A stretch of 64,000 bases of DNA from Raffaelea ambrosiae (taxonomy: Eukaryota; Ascomycota; Sordariomycetes; Ophiostomatales; Ophiostomataceae): contig PCDI01000006.1 in the NCBI GenBank assembly GCA_002778195.1, forward strand, positions 2,237,950 to 2,301,949, written 5' to 3'. Positions 1 to 11,645 of this stretch are shown in pieces. The notes beneath the pieces are model-generated. The model was not told the DNA's origin, did no database searches, and worked only from the letters and a program-made list of their open reading frames with translations. The first letter of the stretch is position 1. Every line of letters begins with the position of its first letter. The position numbers were made by a program, and so were the translations under genes.

Positions 1-274
1 GTCGACAGAACAAACAAAACAGCATACACATTGCAATCGCAGAATGGAGTGCACATTGGTCTCTTTGCAGCATTGAGACCCCAAATAACAAAAACAGAAA
101 TCAAAGGTCCTCATGGTATCGTCCTAAAACAAAAGAATACCCCCCCAAAACGCCAATCCATCAGTCGTCAAGCCAGTCCCCCCCTCCCATGATAAGCAGC
201 CATGATCCCCATACGCAACCTTGGCCCCATGTATTTGATTTTTCTTTCTCTTTTCTTGTTCTCTCCCCCGTTGC

Positions 275-1256
275 TCACTTCTCCGCCATCGCATACTTGC
301 CCGCTACCCGCGCCCGCTCCATCCGCGCCACCGTCGCCGGCATCGCCTGTTTCAAGCGGCCCAGGCCGCCCACAGCCTGCGCAAAGGCGGAGGCGGCGGC
401 ACGGTCCCCCATCGATGCGTCCCCGGCGGCGCTCGCCGCCTCCGCCCCCGCCTCCGCCTCGATGCGGCTCCCCACGGCGGCCGCCGCGGCCGCGTCGGCA
501 CTCACGGCGCCTTCGAGCCACCGCGCATGCGCCCGGACGGCCGCGGGCGGGACCTTGCGCTTGAGCGCGGCAATGTCCCGCAGCAGGTCCTCTTCTTCGC
601 GCGCCAAGTCCTCGACGCGCTGGCGTTTGCGGGCGTCAAAGGGAGCAAAGACCTCGTTGCTGTCCTTGTCGTCCGAGGCGGCGTTTTTCTTCTTCTTCTT
701 GGAAGAAGAATCGGATTGCCCCTCCTTCCCCTCCCAGAAGGGAGCGGGATCGACCTCGAGGCCGTTGATGGTCAGGTTGGGAGCAGCGAGGGAGAATGTC
801 TTGAAGATGTACTGAAAGAGCGAGAGAAGAAAAAAAGAAGAAAAAAGAGAAAAAAGAGAGATCAGGTTAGTCATTTTGTTTTCTGAGGTCATTGTCCTTT
901 TTTTCCTTGTGTTCTCCTTCTCTTTTATCGTCCCCGAGTCTCCCCTCTTCTCAAGTCTCTTTTTGTGTCGAGGTCCTCCTCCTCCTCCTTTGTCTTACCT
1001 CGTTCACCAACGCCTCGACACGCGCGTGCAGGTCGTCCCCGTCATTCGTGGCTGTTGTCGATGTTGCCGCAGCCGCTCCCTTCCTCTTCTTGGACTTTCC
1101 CGTAGCAGTTGTTGTCGTCGTCGTCGCTGCATGCGTGGTCTCTACGGGCGGAAACGCCTCGGCGACGCTCGCGGCAGCGGCCCGGCGGACATTCTCGACG
1201 AGGTAGGCAAAGTCGTCTGGGTGCTGCAGCTCGATTTTGCGGTGGGCGGTGTCCAT
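275..1256 (-). CDS. NSL1: Kinetochore protein Mis14/Nsl1 (MIND/Mis12 complex subunit)
   Basis: Two exons are read on the minus strand: 1256-999 and 811-275, with a 187-base intron (GTAAG donor, TTTCAG acceptor, phase 0). The product is about 264 aa. The N-terminus (MDTAHRKIELQHPDDFAYL, then an Asn-Val-Arg-Arg stretch) and the central LTINGLE segment just after the splice match the fungal Mis14/Nsl1 family. That subunit belongs to the four-protein Mis12/MIND complex, which links the inner centromere to the Ndc80 complex at kinetochores. The rest is an Arg/Lys/Ala-rich helical region, probably coiled coil, with an FAPFDARKRQRVEDLA segment typical of the family's second half. Low-complexity Thr and Lys runs sit between the conserved blocks. 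I chose the Met at 1256 over the in-frame Met at 1340 because family similarity begins there. Family assignment is from remembered motifs. Confidence 0.78.
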
Positions 1257-2839
1257 GGCTGGATGCTGATGTGGGCCGTTGAGACGTCGTGTGTACGCAA
1301 TGTATAGGAAGGGGTTGGTCGTTCGCAATTTGTCGTTCAACGACCGTTCAAGTGTCGTCTAGGGTCGCCAAGTTGTCGTCCAAACGGCTGTGGTCGCGAT
1401 GCGCGTGTTTACCATTATTACTAAAAAAACAATAATAACTAATAGCAGTGGACTACACCGTAGTTAGTTACACTCCGTAAAGTAGCACACACATGGTCCG
1501 TGCGCACACCCTTGCTCATCCTTTGCAGGTATCGCGGGGTCTCTGGGTCTGGGTCCTTTGGGACGAGAGAAAAGCGGGTCTCGGGACTTACATAGTATTA
1601 GTGACGGCGCACAAGTCTGGGCAAAGTCTGGGTCCCCAATCGCCGTCTACGAGTAGAACGAAGGAATTTATGCACCTCGCTGCTCTTGTTGACGATTGGA
1701 TGCCATTTTATGCAAGTACCGCGAAATGCCGAGCTGTGCTCGTATACTCTTCCCATTGCTCCGCTGGCCAGGAACGAAGACTTTCATTCCTGCAGCAAAT
1801 CATGCGTGCGGTTTGTCAGTCACATGTTTGGCTGCAGCACATGCACCTTTTCTCAAAAGACAATCAGGCAACAAAGCGGAAACATCAGGATGCAGCACGA
1901 GAACGGGCCCAGACTGCGTTGTTCTCTATAATGCTCGAACTATGGTTGTGGGCCTCTGCGTATGAAGAATTATAGGTTGTATTCGTTACGATACTGCTGC
2001 TGTATTACTACGAAACAAAGACCAGAACAGAAAAAAAAAAGGCACGCCAAAAACCGGAGAGAGATATAGAGATCTGGTCAATCTACCGGACCGCACATAA
2101 AAGAGGAAATAGAGCAAACTCGGATAAGGGGGGAAAGGTTAAAATACACACACAATATGACTCCAAATCCACGGTATACGCCGTCTCTTTCTGAAATGCT
2201 CCCCCCTCCCAGTGTCCCCCAATGTCCTTCCACGCCGCAGAATCTTCCCAAAAGTACATGGTCCAAGTTGTACGCCCGGGTACAAAGTTCCATAATAGCG
2301 AGTCAAGCAAAGAGCGAAAACAAAAAGAAAAGAGAAAAAGAGCAAAACCTAATATGAATAGTGGTGGCTATTGTAGCGGGGGGGAAACAAAGTGAAAAGC
2401 AAGCGTAGAAGCGAAGGAGGCGAACAGCATGAGGCGGAGGCCATGTTTGTGTAAGCCAAGCAAAAGCGTTCGTTGTACAACTGGCAATACTACTAGACAG
2501 CCTCTGAACAACCGCAAGCTGCCCGCCTCCATACGCTTCTGTGTGGTCAAAAAACCCAGACGCCTGTATGAATGTTGCTTGTGAAGCCGGCAGTTGTATA
2601 CAGTCTTGGAAGCCAAAAAAAAGACGGGAGAACAAGAGGCGAAAACAAGTACGCAGGACGAAGAAAGGGGAAAGGATGGGGAAATGGGGAAATAGAAAAA
2701 GGTGATAAGTGAGAAAAGAAGCAGGAGCTCGGTTTATCGCAGAACCAGGCAATGCAAGACAGGCGGTGTATGTTCGTGGTAGCGTTCGTGGCAATCGTGG
2801 CTTCGGTGGAGGCGGCGCGCGGAAGCTGCCGCTCACCGT
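1257..2839. other. Intergenic spacer, no gene seen
   Basis: This is the upstream side of the kinetochore gene and the downstream side of the next minus-strand gene. It is AT-richer than the flanking coding regions and holds one TACGAGTA (1648-1655) and one TACATAGTA (1589-1597) motif. Open frames here are short, lack splice-supported extensions and resemble no family I know. Confidence 0.6.
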
Positions 2840-3854
2840 CTATTTCGGGTACATGTTGTTGATCTCGTCGTCGCTCAGGAGAATTTCGTGCACCGGTTCC
2901 CGTCGGTTCTCGAGAGGGGTGTAGTCGCAGTCAACGTAGGATGGGACGAAGATTTCTGTACACCGGGCAAACAAAGTCAGTACAAAGAAGGCCCTGCATG
3001 CAGGCATGGGCGATACGGATATGGGAAGAAAAACGGCATACCGGGGTTCCACGTAAATCCTTGGCTCGAGGCCAGATAGGAAATCTATGGCACGTTAGCA
3101 TGTTGCATAGACAGGGCAAAGGCGGTGGGGAGAGGGAGATAATTAAGAGGTTCAAAAAAAAACTTACCAGTCGGGGAGGACCATCCGGGTCGCCAATGTT
3201 AATGACGTGCGCCTCCTGCTTAGAGATGGCAGAGCCTGTGATCGATGTCAGTGGACCAGATTCAACACGGCATGCTTGGCCTGGTTGGGACTGTTGCACG
3301 AGAAGCGATGGCGGGAGTACAAGACAGGCGGAGCAGGGAAGTGCACAGAGAAGCAGAGCAAACGGTACAACCGTCGGTGGGACGACCACAAGCGGGGAAA
3401 GAAGGCTGCCAAATGGCGGTGCCACACCGGAATCGGAAGAGGGAGAGAGAGAGAGAATACGAGGGAGGCAGGCAGGAGAAGGGGGGAAGAACAGGGACTG
3501 GTGAAGAGAGCATTGTGCGGGGGCTGTATAAAGGGGAAGATAGGACATACTCAGCAGGCTGGGCCGACGCTGGTGTAGCATCTTCTGCTTGCGGGCTGCA
3601 GCCGAGAGGGAGAGTGACTGCGAGGGCGAGCCGGGACAGCAGCAGGACGACGAGACAGACGCCGACGTGTGTGTGGGAGAGGACGCAGACGACGGGGGAG
3701 AGGCAGCAGCAGACATGGGCGGCGAGGAATCTGAGGCAGAGCCGTTGGCGTTCGAGGAGGAGCGATGGTGACGGCGGACGTGGTTGCGGAGGTTGTGGTC
3801 GTGGGAGGCGCCGGACGAGGAGGTCGGGGTGGGGATGGCAATAGAGGACGACAT
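2840..3854 (-). CDS. Small conserved fungal protein of unknown function, four exons
   Basis: I assemble four minus-strand exons by splice signals and phase: 3854-3551, 3235-3168, 3084-3042 and 2955-2840, giving 176 aa. Donors are GTATGT, GTAAGT and GTATGC; acceptors are CACAG, CATAG and TACAG. The first half is disordered, rich in Ser, His and Pro, and ends in a basic block (RKQKMLHQRRPSLL). The second half looks like the conserved part: QEAHVINIGDPDGPPRL, then SSQGFTWNPEIFVPSY, then an acidic end (EILLSDDEINNMYPK). The last blocks become contiguous only when the 43-base and 68-base internal exons are spliced in, which supports the model. I believe similar Gln-Gly-Phe-x-Trp-Asn tails occur in other filamentous fungi, but I cannot name a function. 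No signal peptide or membrane segment is visible. Its promoter faces RPT3 across about 2.1 kb. Confidence 0.66.
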
Positions 3855-5972
3855 GGTGGGTATTCTGATGGCTTTGGTGGTCACGCAATGGGCAATGGTG
3901 GTCGACGGCTGTGGTGGTGGCGGTGATCGTGTTTTTGCGTGTGGCAAGTGGTGCAGGCCAGGTCAGTGAGCCGGCGGTGGCTCGGGATCGGTCGGATAGA
4001 GGTCGTGCGGACGAGGCGGCGGCCGAGGTCGACGAGAGCAGGCGGTGCGGGCAGGACCGAAGAGCGCTGCCGATAGGGACGCAGTGGGAGAGAGAGAACG
4101 CATGTAAGAGGTGGAGGGCTGAGGGAGTGCGAAGGAGAGAGTAAGAGAGAGAGCGCGAGGGAGGGGAAAAAAAAAAGGGACGGAAGTGACCAGGAAATGG
4201 TTGCGAGAGTCAAACAAGATTTGAGGGAAATGGGCAGTCACGCCAAAATAGAGAGAGAGACAGACAAGAGACAGAGCGATAAAAGAGGAGCAGCGAAAAC
4301 CGGCGTGGGCTGGCCCAGCTAGCGAGAGCCTTATCACACGGAACGGTAGACGGCCAGCGAGGCAAGAAGAGACCAACGGCTAAGAAGAGAGACAGGGATC
4401 GACAGAGTGACAGGCGTTGGGCGGCGATGCGCAGCAAGGAAATGAGGAGACAAGAAAAGAAGAAGAAGAAAAAGAGTCGACTCTGCGAGGTTTTTACGAA
4501 AGGCAAATGCCCCTTTGCCAATTAATACGGGACAAGAAAAGCAAGGCCAGCCATGCCCAGTCATACCGGTCCAGTCATCCAGTCATGCTACTTCCCTCTC
4601 TGGAGAACGAAGCACGCCCGCTTGCTCCTTCCCTCCCGATAGTGGCAGTTCACTGGCCCACCCACTGCCCAGCCAAGTGGGGCCCAGGCAAAAGGCTCTC
4701 GACTTGGGGCGGGACCCCAGCAAGCTGCAACCGCGACTGTTCCGTCCATTGCGGTCCCTGCGCATGCTGCTGTTGGCTGCGTCTGGTGCCTGTGTCTCTG
4801 TGTCTGGCTGGTGTGTCTGGCTGGGTGTGTCTGCCTGCCTCCTCCTTGCAGCGTTGTGTGTGCGTTGAATCACGTCGGGCTGGCTGGGCGAGAGGGGCCG
4901 AGAAGGACCGCCCCACTTATCCCCCACCTGCCCTGCCTTCTCTGCCTGGTGAGAGCAGTTGCCTGCGGCCCAGGATGGAAGGAACGAGCCTATTGCAGCG
5001 TTCCAGCGCAGCCCTGTTTTCTGCTGCTTGGATGGTTTTGCTCCTGCAGCGCTGCAGCTGGCAGGCGTCCCCATCCTAGCGTTCCTTCATTAATAAAATA
5101 CATAGTACTCTCCTCCACAAGAGAAAGCGGAACTGCATGACGGCCCTCTCGTGATGTGATGGCCAGTTATTCCCACATTGTCTTACATCGTGCATGTGCG
5201 CATACTATGGGTTAGTTTCTTTCTGGGGCGGCCCAGCTTCCGTTTGGTTCGCCCATATTACGGATCGTCGTTTTCGTCGACCTCTTTGTTGGGGCCGGTT
5301 CATGACGACCCAACAAGACCAGCAAAGAAGCAAAAGTCCTGAAGGAGGACCAACCAGCCCAAACCACCAGGACGAGACCGGACCGCCGCCCCCATTGCTA
5401 CATGCTCAAACGAAATGACCCAACCGAGCTACGGGCAATGGCGAAACGGGAGCCGGCAGTGGCGCTAGTCCGTCCTCGGAAGCCTCAAATGCTGTCGACC
5501 GCCAGCTCACGTGATATTCTGTCTATAAGTGTGGCGCTTGGTTTAGCTCGCAGCAGCTTGTGTGGCGGTGCGATTTTCTCGCAGGCTGACAACGAGCCGC
5601 GTTGGTCCCCTGGCTGGGCTACGCTGGCTGACTGGCTCGAAGAGCAAGCGCCAAAGAGTGTTTCCCACGAAGCTTCTTTTTGTGCTTGACGAACATCTCC
5701 CCCAACGACGAACAACACCGCAGAGAGCGAGACTTGCGATCCATCTTGCGAAGCTTTACGACATCTCTGGTTTTTTTATTTATTTCTTTTTTTTTTCTCT
5801 TTCTACTCGATTGCTCGCTCCTTCGCTTGATACCACGCAACATCCTCTCAGCTCCCACGGCTGTCGTCTCCCTGTTTTCTCCTGCTCTCTGAAGCAGCGA
5901 CATTCTCGTCACCTCTCTCGCATTCTTCCCGTCCTATTTTCCTCCTCCACAGCCTGCCAACCCATCATCACC
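3855..5972. promoter_or_regulatory. Divergent spacer upstream of the four-exon gene and RPT3
   Basis: This 2.1 kb region separates two divergently transcribed genes and should hold both promoters. The left part is purine-rich on the plus strand (pyrimidine-rich for the minus-strand gene). The last 200 bases before RPT3 are CT-rich on the plus strand, the usual look of a fungal 5' UTR. One TACATAGTA motif lies at 5099-5107. No coding region is supported. Confidence 0.5.
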
Positions 5973-7385
5973 ATGGGCGACGTCCTCATCGAAACCCCGT
6001 CCGCGAGCCACGCGGCGCCCTCCAAGAAGGCCATCTCCTCACCAATACCCAGCCTAGGCAACTTTGAGGGCATCGCAAGCGACACCGATGAGTACTCGTC
6101 GCTGAAGAAGCTGCAGCGGCAGCTCGAGTACATCCAGCTGCAGGAGGAGTACATCAAGGATGAGCAGAGGTGAGTGGTGGTGATGGAGCTGTTGATTCGT
6201 TCCGGCTGGACCTGGCTGGCTCGGGCTGGCTCTTCTGGGCTCTTCTGGCTAGCTGTTGTGCCTACCACGTCCAACTTGGCAATCCCCTCTACTGACACCC
6301 TTCCCTCTCTTTGTAGGAGCCTGAAACGCGAACTCGTTCGCGCCCAGGAAGAAATCAAGCGCATCCAGAGCGTGCCCCTCGTCATCGGCCAGTTCATGGA
6401 GGCCATTGACCAGAACACGGGCATCGTCCAGTCGTCGACGGGCTCCAACTACGTCGTCCGCATCCTGTCCACGCTCGACCGCGAGCTGCTCAAGCCCTCG
6501 TCCAGCGTCGCCCTCCACCGCCACTCCAACGCCCTCGTCGACATCTTGCCCCCCGAGGCCGACTCGTCCATTGCCATGCTCGGCGCCGACGAGAAGCCCG
6601 ACGTCACCTATGCCGACGTCGGCGGCCTCGACATGCAAAAGCAGGAGATCCGCGAGGCCGTCGAGCTGCCCCTCACGCATTTCGACCTCTACAAGCAGAT
6701 CGGCATTGACCCGCCCCGCGGCGTCCTGCTGTACGGCCCGCCCGGCACCGGCAAGACCATGCTGGTCAAGGCCGTGGCCAACTCGACGACGGCCAACTTT
6801 ATCCGCGTCGTCGGCTCCGAGTTTGTGCAAAAGTACCTGGGCGAGGGCCCGCGCATGGTCCGCGACGTGTTCCGCATGGCCCGCGAGAACGCGCCCGCCA
6901 TCATCTTCATCGACGAGATCGACGCCATCGCCACCAAGCGGTTCGACGCCCAGACCGGCGCCGACCGCGAGGTGCAGCGCATCCTGCTCGAGCTGCTCAA
7001 CCAGATGGACGGCTTCGACCAGACGGCCAACGTCAAGGTCATCATGGCCACCAACCGCGCCGACACCCTCGACCCGGCTCTGCTGCGGCCCGGCCGACTC
7101 GACCGCAAGATCGAGTTCCCCTCGCTGCGGGACCGCCGCGAGCGCCGCCTGATCTTCTCCACCATTGCCAGCAAGATGAGCCTCGCGCCTGAGGCCGACC
7201 TCGACAGCCTGATTGTACGCAACGACCCGCTGTCGGGTGCCGTGATTGCCGCCATTATGCAGGAAGCCGGCCTGCGTGCCGTGCGGAAGAACCGGTACAA
7301 CATTATCCAGGCCGACCTGGAGGATGCCTACTCGAGCCAGGTCAAGTCGACCAACGACGAGAACAAGTTTGACTTTTACAAATAA
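5973..7385 (+). CDS. RPT3: 26S proteasome regulatory particle AAA-ATPase Rpt3
   Basis: Two exons, 5973-6169 and 6317-7385, are joined across a 147-base intron (GTGAGT donor, TTTGTAG acceptor) and encode 421 aa, the usual Rpt3 length. The N-terminus is a coiled coil (about residues 42-84) followed by the OB domain. The AAA core has Walker A GPPGTGKT at 206-213, Walker B IIFIDEID at 261-268, and conserved MATNRADTLDPALLRPGRLDRK downstream, described here by its position at about 309-330. The protein ends Phe-Tyr-Lys, an HbYX tail that docks into the 20S alpha ring and opens the gate. It is one of six ATPases of the 19S base that unfold ubiquitylated substrates. The ATG at 5973 has a good context (ATCACCATGG), and the family N-terminus begins there. 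The intron carries imperfect CTGGCT repeats. Confidence 0.97.
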
Positions 7386-8290
7386 AGAGGAAGGGAGAAG
7401 GGCGGGACGAGACGCAGAAGAATCGCGGGGGGGGAAAGGAAAGTTGCCAGAGAGGATGTGGCAAGGGAGTATGGGAGCATCATGGGATGGAGGGAGGAAA
7501 GGGACTGCCTGCTATCTTATATTTTTTTTGTACACTATTTCATCCGTTCGATGCATCTTTGTGCCTGGTTTCCCTCCCTCCTTGTTTTGTGAGCCTCCAA
7601 ACCGGAAACAAAAGGAAGCAATTACAAAAAAAAAGACATTGTATTCTACCATCACTGCATTGCACATATGCTATTTATTGTGTCTTGGAAAAGAAAATGT
7701 CTAACCAATGCCTTCTTCGTGGCCAATGTGTATGATCTTTTAAGGTATGCCCGGGTCTACCGCCTGAACTATGCCCCCTCCCAAATATGAGAATGCCACA
7801 CCATCCGTCCTGTTGGCCCTGGCAAGCCATGCCCTGACTTGCTGGGGAGGAAGCGGTAGGTTTGCCCTTTTGACGCCATCGAAAATCTAAATCTATAAAT
7901 GTAGTATAGAATACCGTGTTCAACCAGGAACCAGAAACCCCCAAGAATTCCAGACCCAAATGAAAAAAAAAAAGAACCCTTTTAATATCCTCCGCCAGGG
8001 TATATCCATCTACTCCCCTAATAACCATGCCAAGCAAGCTTACGCTGTTGATGCGTGGACCAATATGTCTAGAACAAAGCAGAAAATAAAAAGGAAAATA
8101 AAAACCATCGCAATCCCATCATGCAATGCCCAAGTGAAAGCAGAAACAAGCCATGAAGCACATAAGTCGCAAACAAAAGAGAAGAAAAGTACAGACGTGA
8201 TACAGCAGTTCCTTGTTGGTCCTGCCAGACTAGGAGCTGTCTCCTCGAGACGGTCGCGGAGATGAGAGAAGGGGGAGGGGTCAGAACATG
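7386..8290. other. Convergent 3' flanks of RPT3 and LST7
   Basis: About 0.9 kb lies between two stop codons on opposite strands. It is AT-rich with several A and T runs that could serve in 3'-end formation for both genes. No coding region, RNA gene or repeat is apparent. Confidence 0.6.
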
Positions 8291-9964
8291 TTAGTTGTTC
8301 AGTGTGGCACCGAGTTCAAGAAGTATCTTGACGAAGCGGGTATGGAGCTCGACAAAGAAGTCAGGCTTGCCGAGGATCTCGGGTAGGCCACGAGCTCGGT
8401 GCGCAGCCATAGCGGAGCTGCTAAGCCCACTCATGCCGGCATATCCTGGACCCATTCGTCGGGACAGGCCGTGGCCAGCTGCTGCAAGAAAGCTGCTGCC
8501 GGTGTCGGCGCTGTCATTGACGTAGGACGATGGCTGTGTCACAGGCGGTGACACCTGCGGGGAGCCGCCAACAGAATATCCGTTGATGTCGGTGTTCGTC
8601 GCAGGACTACCAGTGCCTGAAGAGGGCGCTGTGGTGGACTCGGACTGCAGAGCGATGCGGTCGGCTTCTGCGTCGGCCAACTGCTGGATCCAAGCGGCAA
8701 GCTCGTTGAATGCGGCAGACACAAGGCCAAAGGCCTTCATAGCCACGCGCTCGCGGTGCGTTGTCAGTGCAATGAGAGCATAGACACGTTTGTGACCGCG
8801 CGCATGGACGTCTGCCACGCGGAAGACGTGCGCCGTCGTGTAGCCAGCGGAGGAGTCGCCAAAGAAGAGCGGTCCACCGTTGGCGGCGGCGGCGGCGGCA
8901 GCTGCGCTGGCTGTACCGTGTTGGAAAGGTGAGAGGTACGAGGGTACAGAAGAAAATGGAGGCTGTTGTGACGTGAACATCATGGCGCCGCCTGGTCCGG
9001 CACCGAGGTTGACTGGCGTGGCTGAACCAGACGAGAGTGGAGGCCGAGGGATAGATTCGAGGGTGAGAGTACGCAGGCAAGACGCGCGAATAATATAATA
9101 AGCATTCGCACCAGTCGGTTCGTGGGTTGAGGTGTACTCGAGGTAGTGGGTGTGGCTATTCGTGGCCCGCGACACCGCAGAAGATGCGCTGGATCTGGAC
9201 GTCGAGACGGACGTCATCGTGCCCCTGCGGCGGCGGCTGTAGCGACCATAGGCTCGCGAGGACAACCGGTCGTCGTCCTCGGAATCAGACGAGGTGCACG
9301 AGGACGTCGAGAACGAGGAGGGCTGTAAAAACAGCGGGGAGACGTCGTCGGCGGGCTCGTCATATACACGAGCACAAGGCACACGCGTGCGGAGAGTCGG
9401 GTTCCGCGGAGCAGGGCTGCCGGCGCCGTTGGCTCGGGACCTGGGTTGGTCGCGTGGCAAGGTCATGGCACAGTTGTGGCATGGCAAGGCTCGCTTCGTC
9501 ACGGACTCATCGTAGGTCTTGCGGAAATGGCTGCTGGAATCAAAGGGAGGTGTGGCCGGGGTTTGAGACGACAAAGCGGACGGGGATGGGCGGGTGTTGG
9601 TCGGTGCCTTTGCCGCCGCCGGAAAGTCGTTGCTTCCTGTCAGGGTCTTGCCGTAGTCTCCGCCGGTGTTGTATGTCTTGTGTTGCGAATGAGGCTGGGA
9701 GGGCCCAAGGTTCATTTTGCGAATAGCTTCGGCAACGGCTGCTGTGGCCGCTGCCTGGGATGTAGAGGACGAGGGGAAGACGGCTGAATGCTCGGAACTC
9801 CCCATACTGCTCTCGGCAGATCCGGAGGAGACCGATCCGGGCGCTTCCTGGTCATCGCAGGCCTGGCATCGGACAGGAAGACCTTCGGTGACCATCAACG
9901 GCGTGGGGCCGTGGACCTCGCAAAAATGCGCGAGGCATAGCTGAAGGTATGGTGTTAGCATCAT
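8291..9964 (-). CDS. LST7: Lst7, folliculin-like N-terminal (longin) domain protein
   Basis: A single open frame of 557 aa on the minus strand. The start MLTPYLQLCLAHFCEVHGPT is the hallmark opening of folliculin/Lst7 (Leu-x-His-Phe-Cys-Glu-x-His-Gly-Pro). Further folliculin blocks are YYIIRASCLRTLTLE in the middle and HVFRVADVHARGHKRVYALI, then FNELAAWIQQLADAEADRIA, near residues 370-440. In yeast, Lst7 pairs with Lst4 as the GAP for the Rag GTPase Gtr2, activating TORC1 at the vacuole when amino acids are present. Like yeast Lst7, it appears to have only the N-terminal domain. It is much longer than the yeast protein because of Ser/Thr/Pro-rich inserts (residues about 40-290) and a disordered segment near the end. 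Two Met codons start the frame (9964 and 9961); either could be used. Confidence 0.86.
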   Translation of the reverse strand: MMLTPYLQLCLAHFCEVHGPTPLMVTEGLPVRCQACDDQEAPGSVSSGSAESSMGSSEHSAVFPSSSTSQAAATAAVAEAIRKMNLGPSQPHSQHKTYNTGGDYGKTLTGSNDFPAAAKAPTNTRPSPSALSSQTPATPPFDSSSHFRKTYDESVTKRALPCHNCAMTLPRDQPRSRANGAGSPAPRNPTLRTRVPCARVYDEPADDVSPLFLQPSSFSTSSCTSSDSEDDDRLSSRAYGRYSRRRRGTMTSVSTSRSSASSAVSRATNSHTHYLEYTSTHEPTGANAYYIIRASCLRTLTLESIPRPPLSSGSATPVNLGAGPGGAMMFTSQQPPFSSVPSYLSPFQHGTASAAAAAAAANGGPLFFGDSSAGYTTAHVFRVADVHARGHKRVYALIALTTHRERVAMKAFGLVSAAFNELAAWIQQLADAEADRIALQSESTTAPSSGTGSPATNTDINGYSVGGSPQVSPPVTQPSSYVNDSADTGSSFLAAAGHGLSRRMGPGYAGMSGLSSSAMAAHRARGLPEILGKPDFFVELHTRFVKILLELGATLNN

Positions 9965-10853
9965 GGCTTCTCTACGAGCCGACGAGGGCTAGAGGTAACG
10001 TGAAAGCGACAGTAAAGCGGCGCAGACATAGTTGTGCTAGCAGTGCGTAGAGAAAGAAACAGAATATAACAACGAAACACAGAAAACACAAAAAACAACA
10101 AAAAACAACGCAGGCATAGAAAATATATATAAGTGAGAAATGGCGTAGGTGTAAATAGGAAGGTCGGAAAGAGCAGGAGGAATAGCAGCGTAGCCGGTGT
10201 GATCAGTGTAATGAGGGAGAGTATGTTGGTCCTCAAATAGCAAGCGTGGCCAGAGCGCCTAAGTTGTCGAGGTTACCCAGGAAGGCAGGGCGGACTGAGG
10301 CGAGGGATGACTGTTTCAACAAGGCAGCATGCCCGTGTGGCCGCAGCTGCTACTTGTGGACAAGTCGCGTGCAAGTGCAACAAGTGCCGCCTGGCCCCAT
10401 TATCAGGCTGAGCCTCGGAGAAGCACGAGTTGGCCAACGTGGTGCAGGCCGTCTGCAGTGTCGCCAGCGTTGGTAAGATGCGTGGGGGGTAGCGCAGATC
10501 AAGAACAATAAAAGAAGGCACGGGTGGTGGATGGCGCCGCGTCTGGCGACGAGACGGGGGCGGTGGGGGCCAGGGAGACTGGAGCACACTGGAGCACATT
10601 GGAGCACCCAAGCGAGAGGGGGGGGGCCACGACGGGAGTCAGGATTGGGGGGGCCGAGTACGAGATGAAGGACAGGCTGCGTCACCGTGTTGTGTGAACG
10701 TGATGGGAGGTGGAGGTGATGGAGTTGGCGTTTTGGCAGAGTAAGATGCCTTGTTTGCCATTTTGCTCTCCTGTTTCTCGTACTCGTCACCTTGGAATGC
10801 TTGTTCTCGGACGGTTGATCTTGGCGGGACTGCTTGGCCCAATGTTGTCTTGA

Positions 10854-10975
10854 AGAATGTGTGGTTCCCAGGGATGTCTTGTTGAAGAATGTTCGGTTCT
10901 CAAAGGCAGCCCGTATTGGGAAATGTTTGGTTCTCCGAAAGGTGGCTATTTTAGTGTCGGTTGTTTGGTTCTCAT
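10854..10975. repeat. Degenerate direct repeats containing TGGTTCTC
   Basis: Four imperfect copies of a GAATGTNTGGTTCTC-like core (variants TGTGTGGTTCCC, TGTTCGGTTCTC, TGTTTGGTTCTC, TGTTTGGTTCTC) occur within 120 bases at irregular 30-45 base spacing. It looks like a decayed tandem array. No function is evident. Confidence 0.4.
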
Positions 10976-11625
10976 ACGGGGTTGTCCTGGTTGGCGCTGC
11001 TCCGTATTTGCGTGGCTCTTTGAGTTCTCTTTGGTGTTTCCCCAGTGTTGCTTTGTGTTGCCCATCTTACGCCGTGAGATACCAAAGGATCGGGTACCCT
11101 TCCTGGCTGGCTGAGACGAAACAACGTAATCGGGCTGCTGTCCGCAGGAGGAAAAGGGAGGTGGGGGGTGTTTGTGTGTGGAAGAGACCGGAACCCGTGC
11201 GTAATATTGGTACGGAATTGGTGTCCAAGGTGAGAAGCGGTGAGGTGAAGCTGAGCCATATGTTGATACATCCCGACAGGGGGGGGGAGGGTGAGAGAGA
11301 GAGTGTGTGTGGTGGGTGGCGAGGGGCGGCGCGTATCACGGAGATTGGGTAGGCCAGACGGGAGGACGGGGCGGGGAGAGAGGAAGTGTGAAAAGGAGGG
11401 TAAGAGAGATAGAGGCGGAGGCATCACAGGCAGGAGAAAGCAAGGCATTTTTTGGGGCTGGCTGGCTGGCTGGTTGGCCGGGGTTGGTTGGCTGAGTCGG
11501 CTGGGTTTTGGCGAAGCTGGCTTTTTTTTTCTCTTTTTTTTGGACCGATCGACAGGACAGAGCAGCAGGGCAAGGCCTGTTGCCCGGGCTGTCAAAGAAG
11601 CAAGGGAAAGAACGCGGTTGTGGCA

Positions 11626-11645
11626 GGGGGGGGGGGGGGGGGGGG
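11626..11645 (+). repeat. G20 homopolymer tract
   Basis: Twenty consecutive G are seen on the plus strand within a purine-rich stretch. Other long tracts are G14 at 23056-23069, C13 at 17368-17380 and G10 at 15821-15830. Exact lengths of such runs are unreliable in assemblies. Confidence 0.7.

Noticed and set aside
2303..2836. Minus-strand open frame of 177 codons downstream of the four-exon gene
   Set aside because: It is hydrophobic and low in complexity, resembles no known family, and lies in what should be a 3' flank.
10834..11352. Plus-strand open frame of 172 codons
   Set aside because: It runs through the degenerate TGGTTCTC repeats and a purine-rich stretch, with no domain, leader or splice support.
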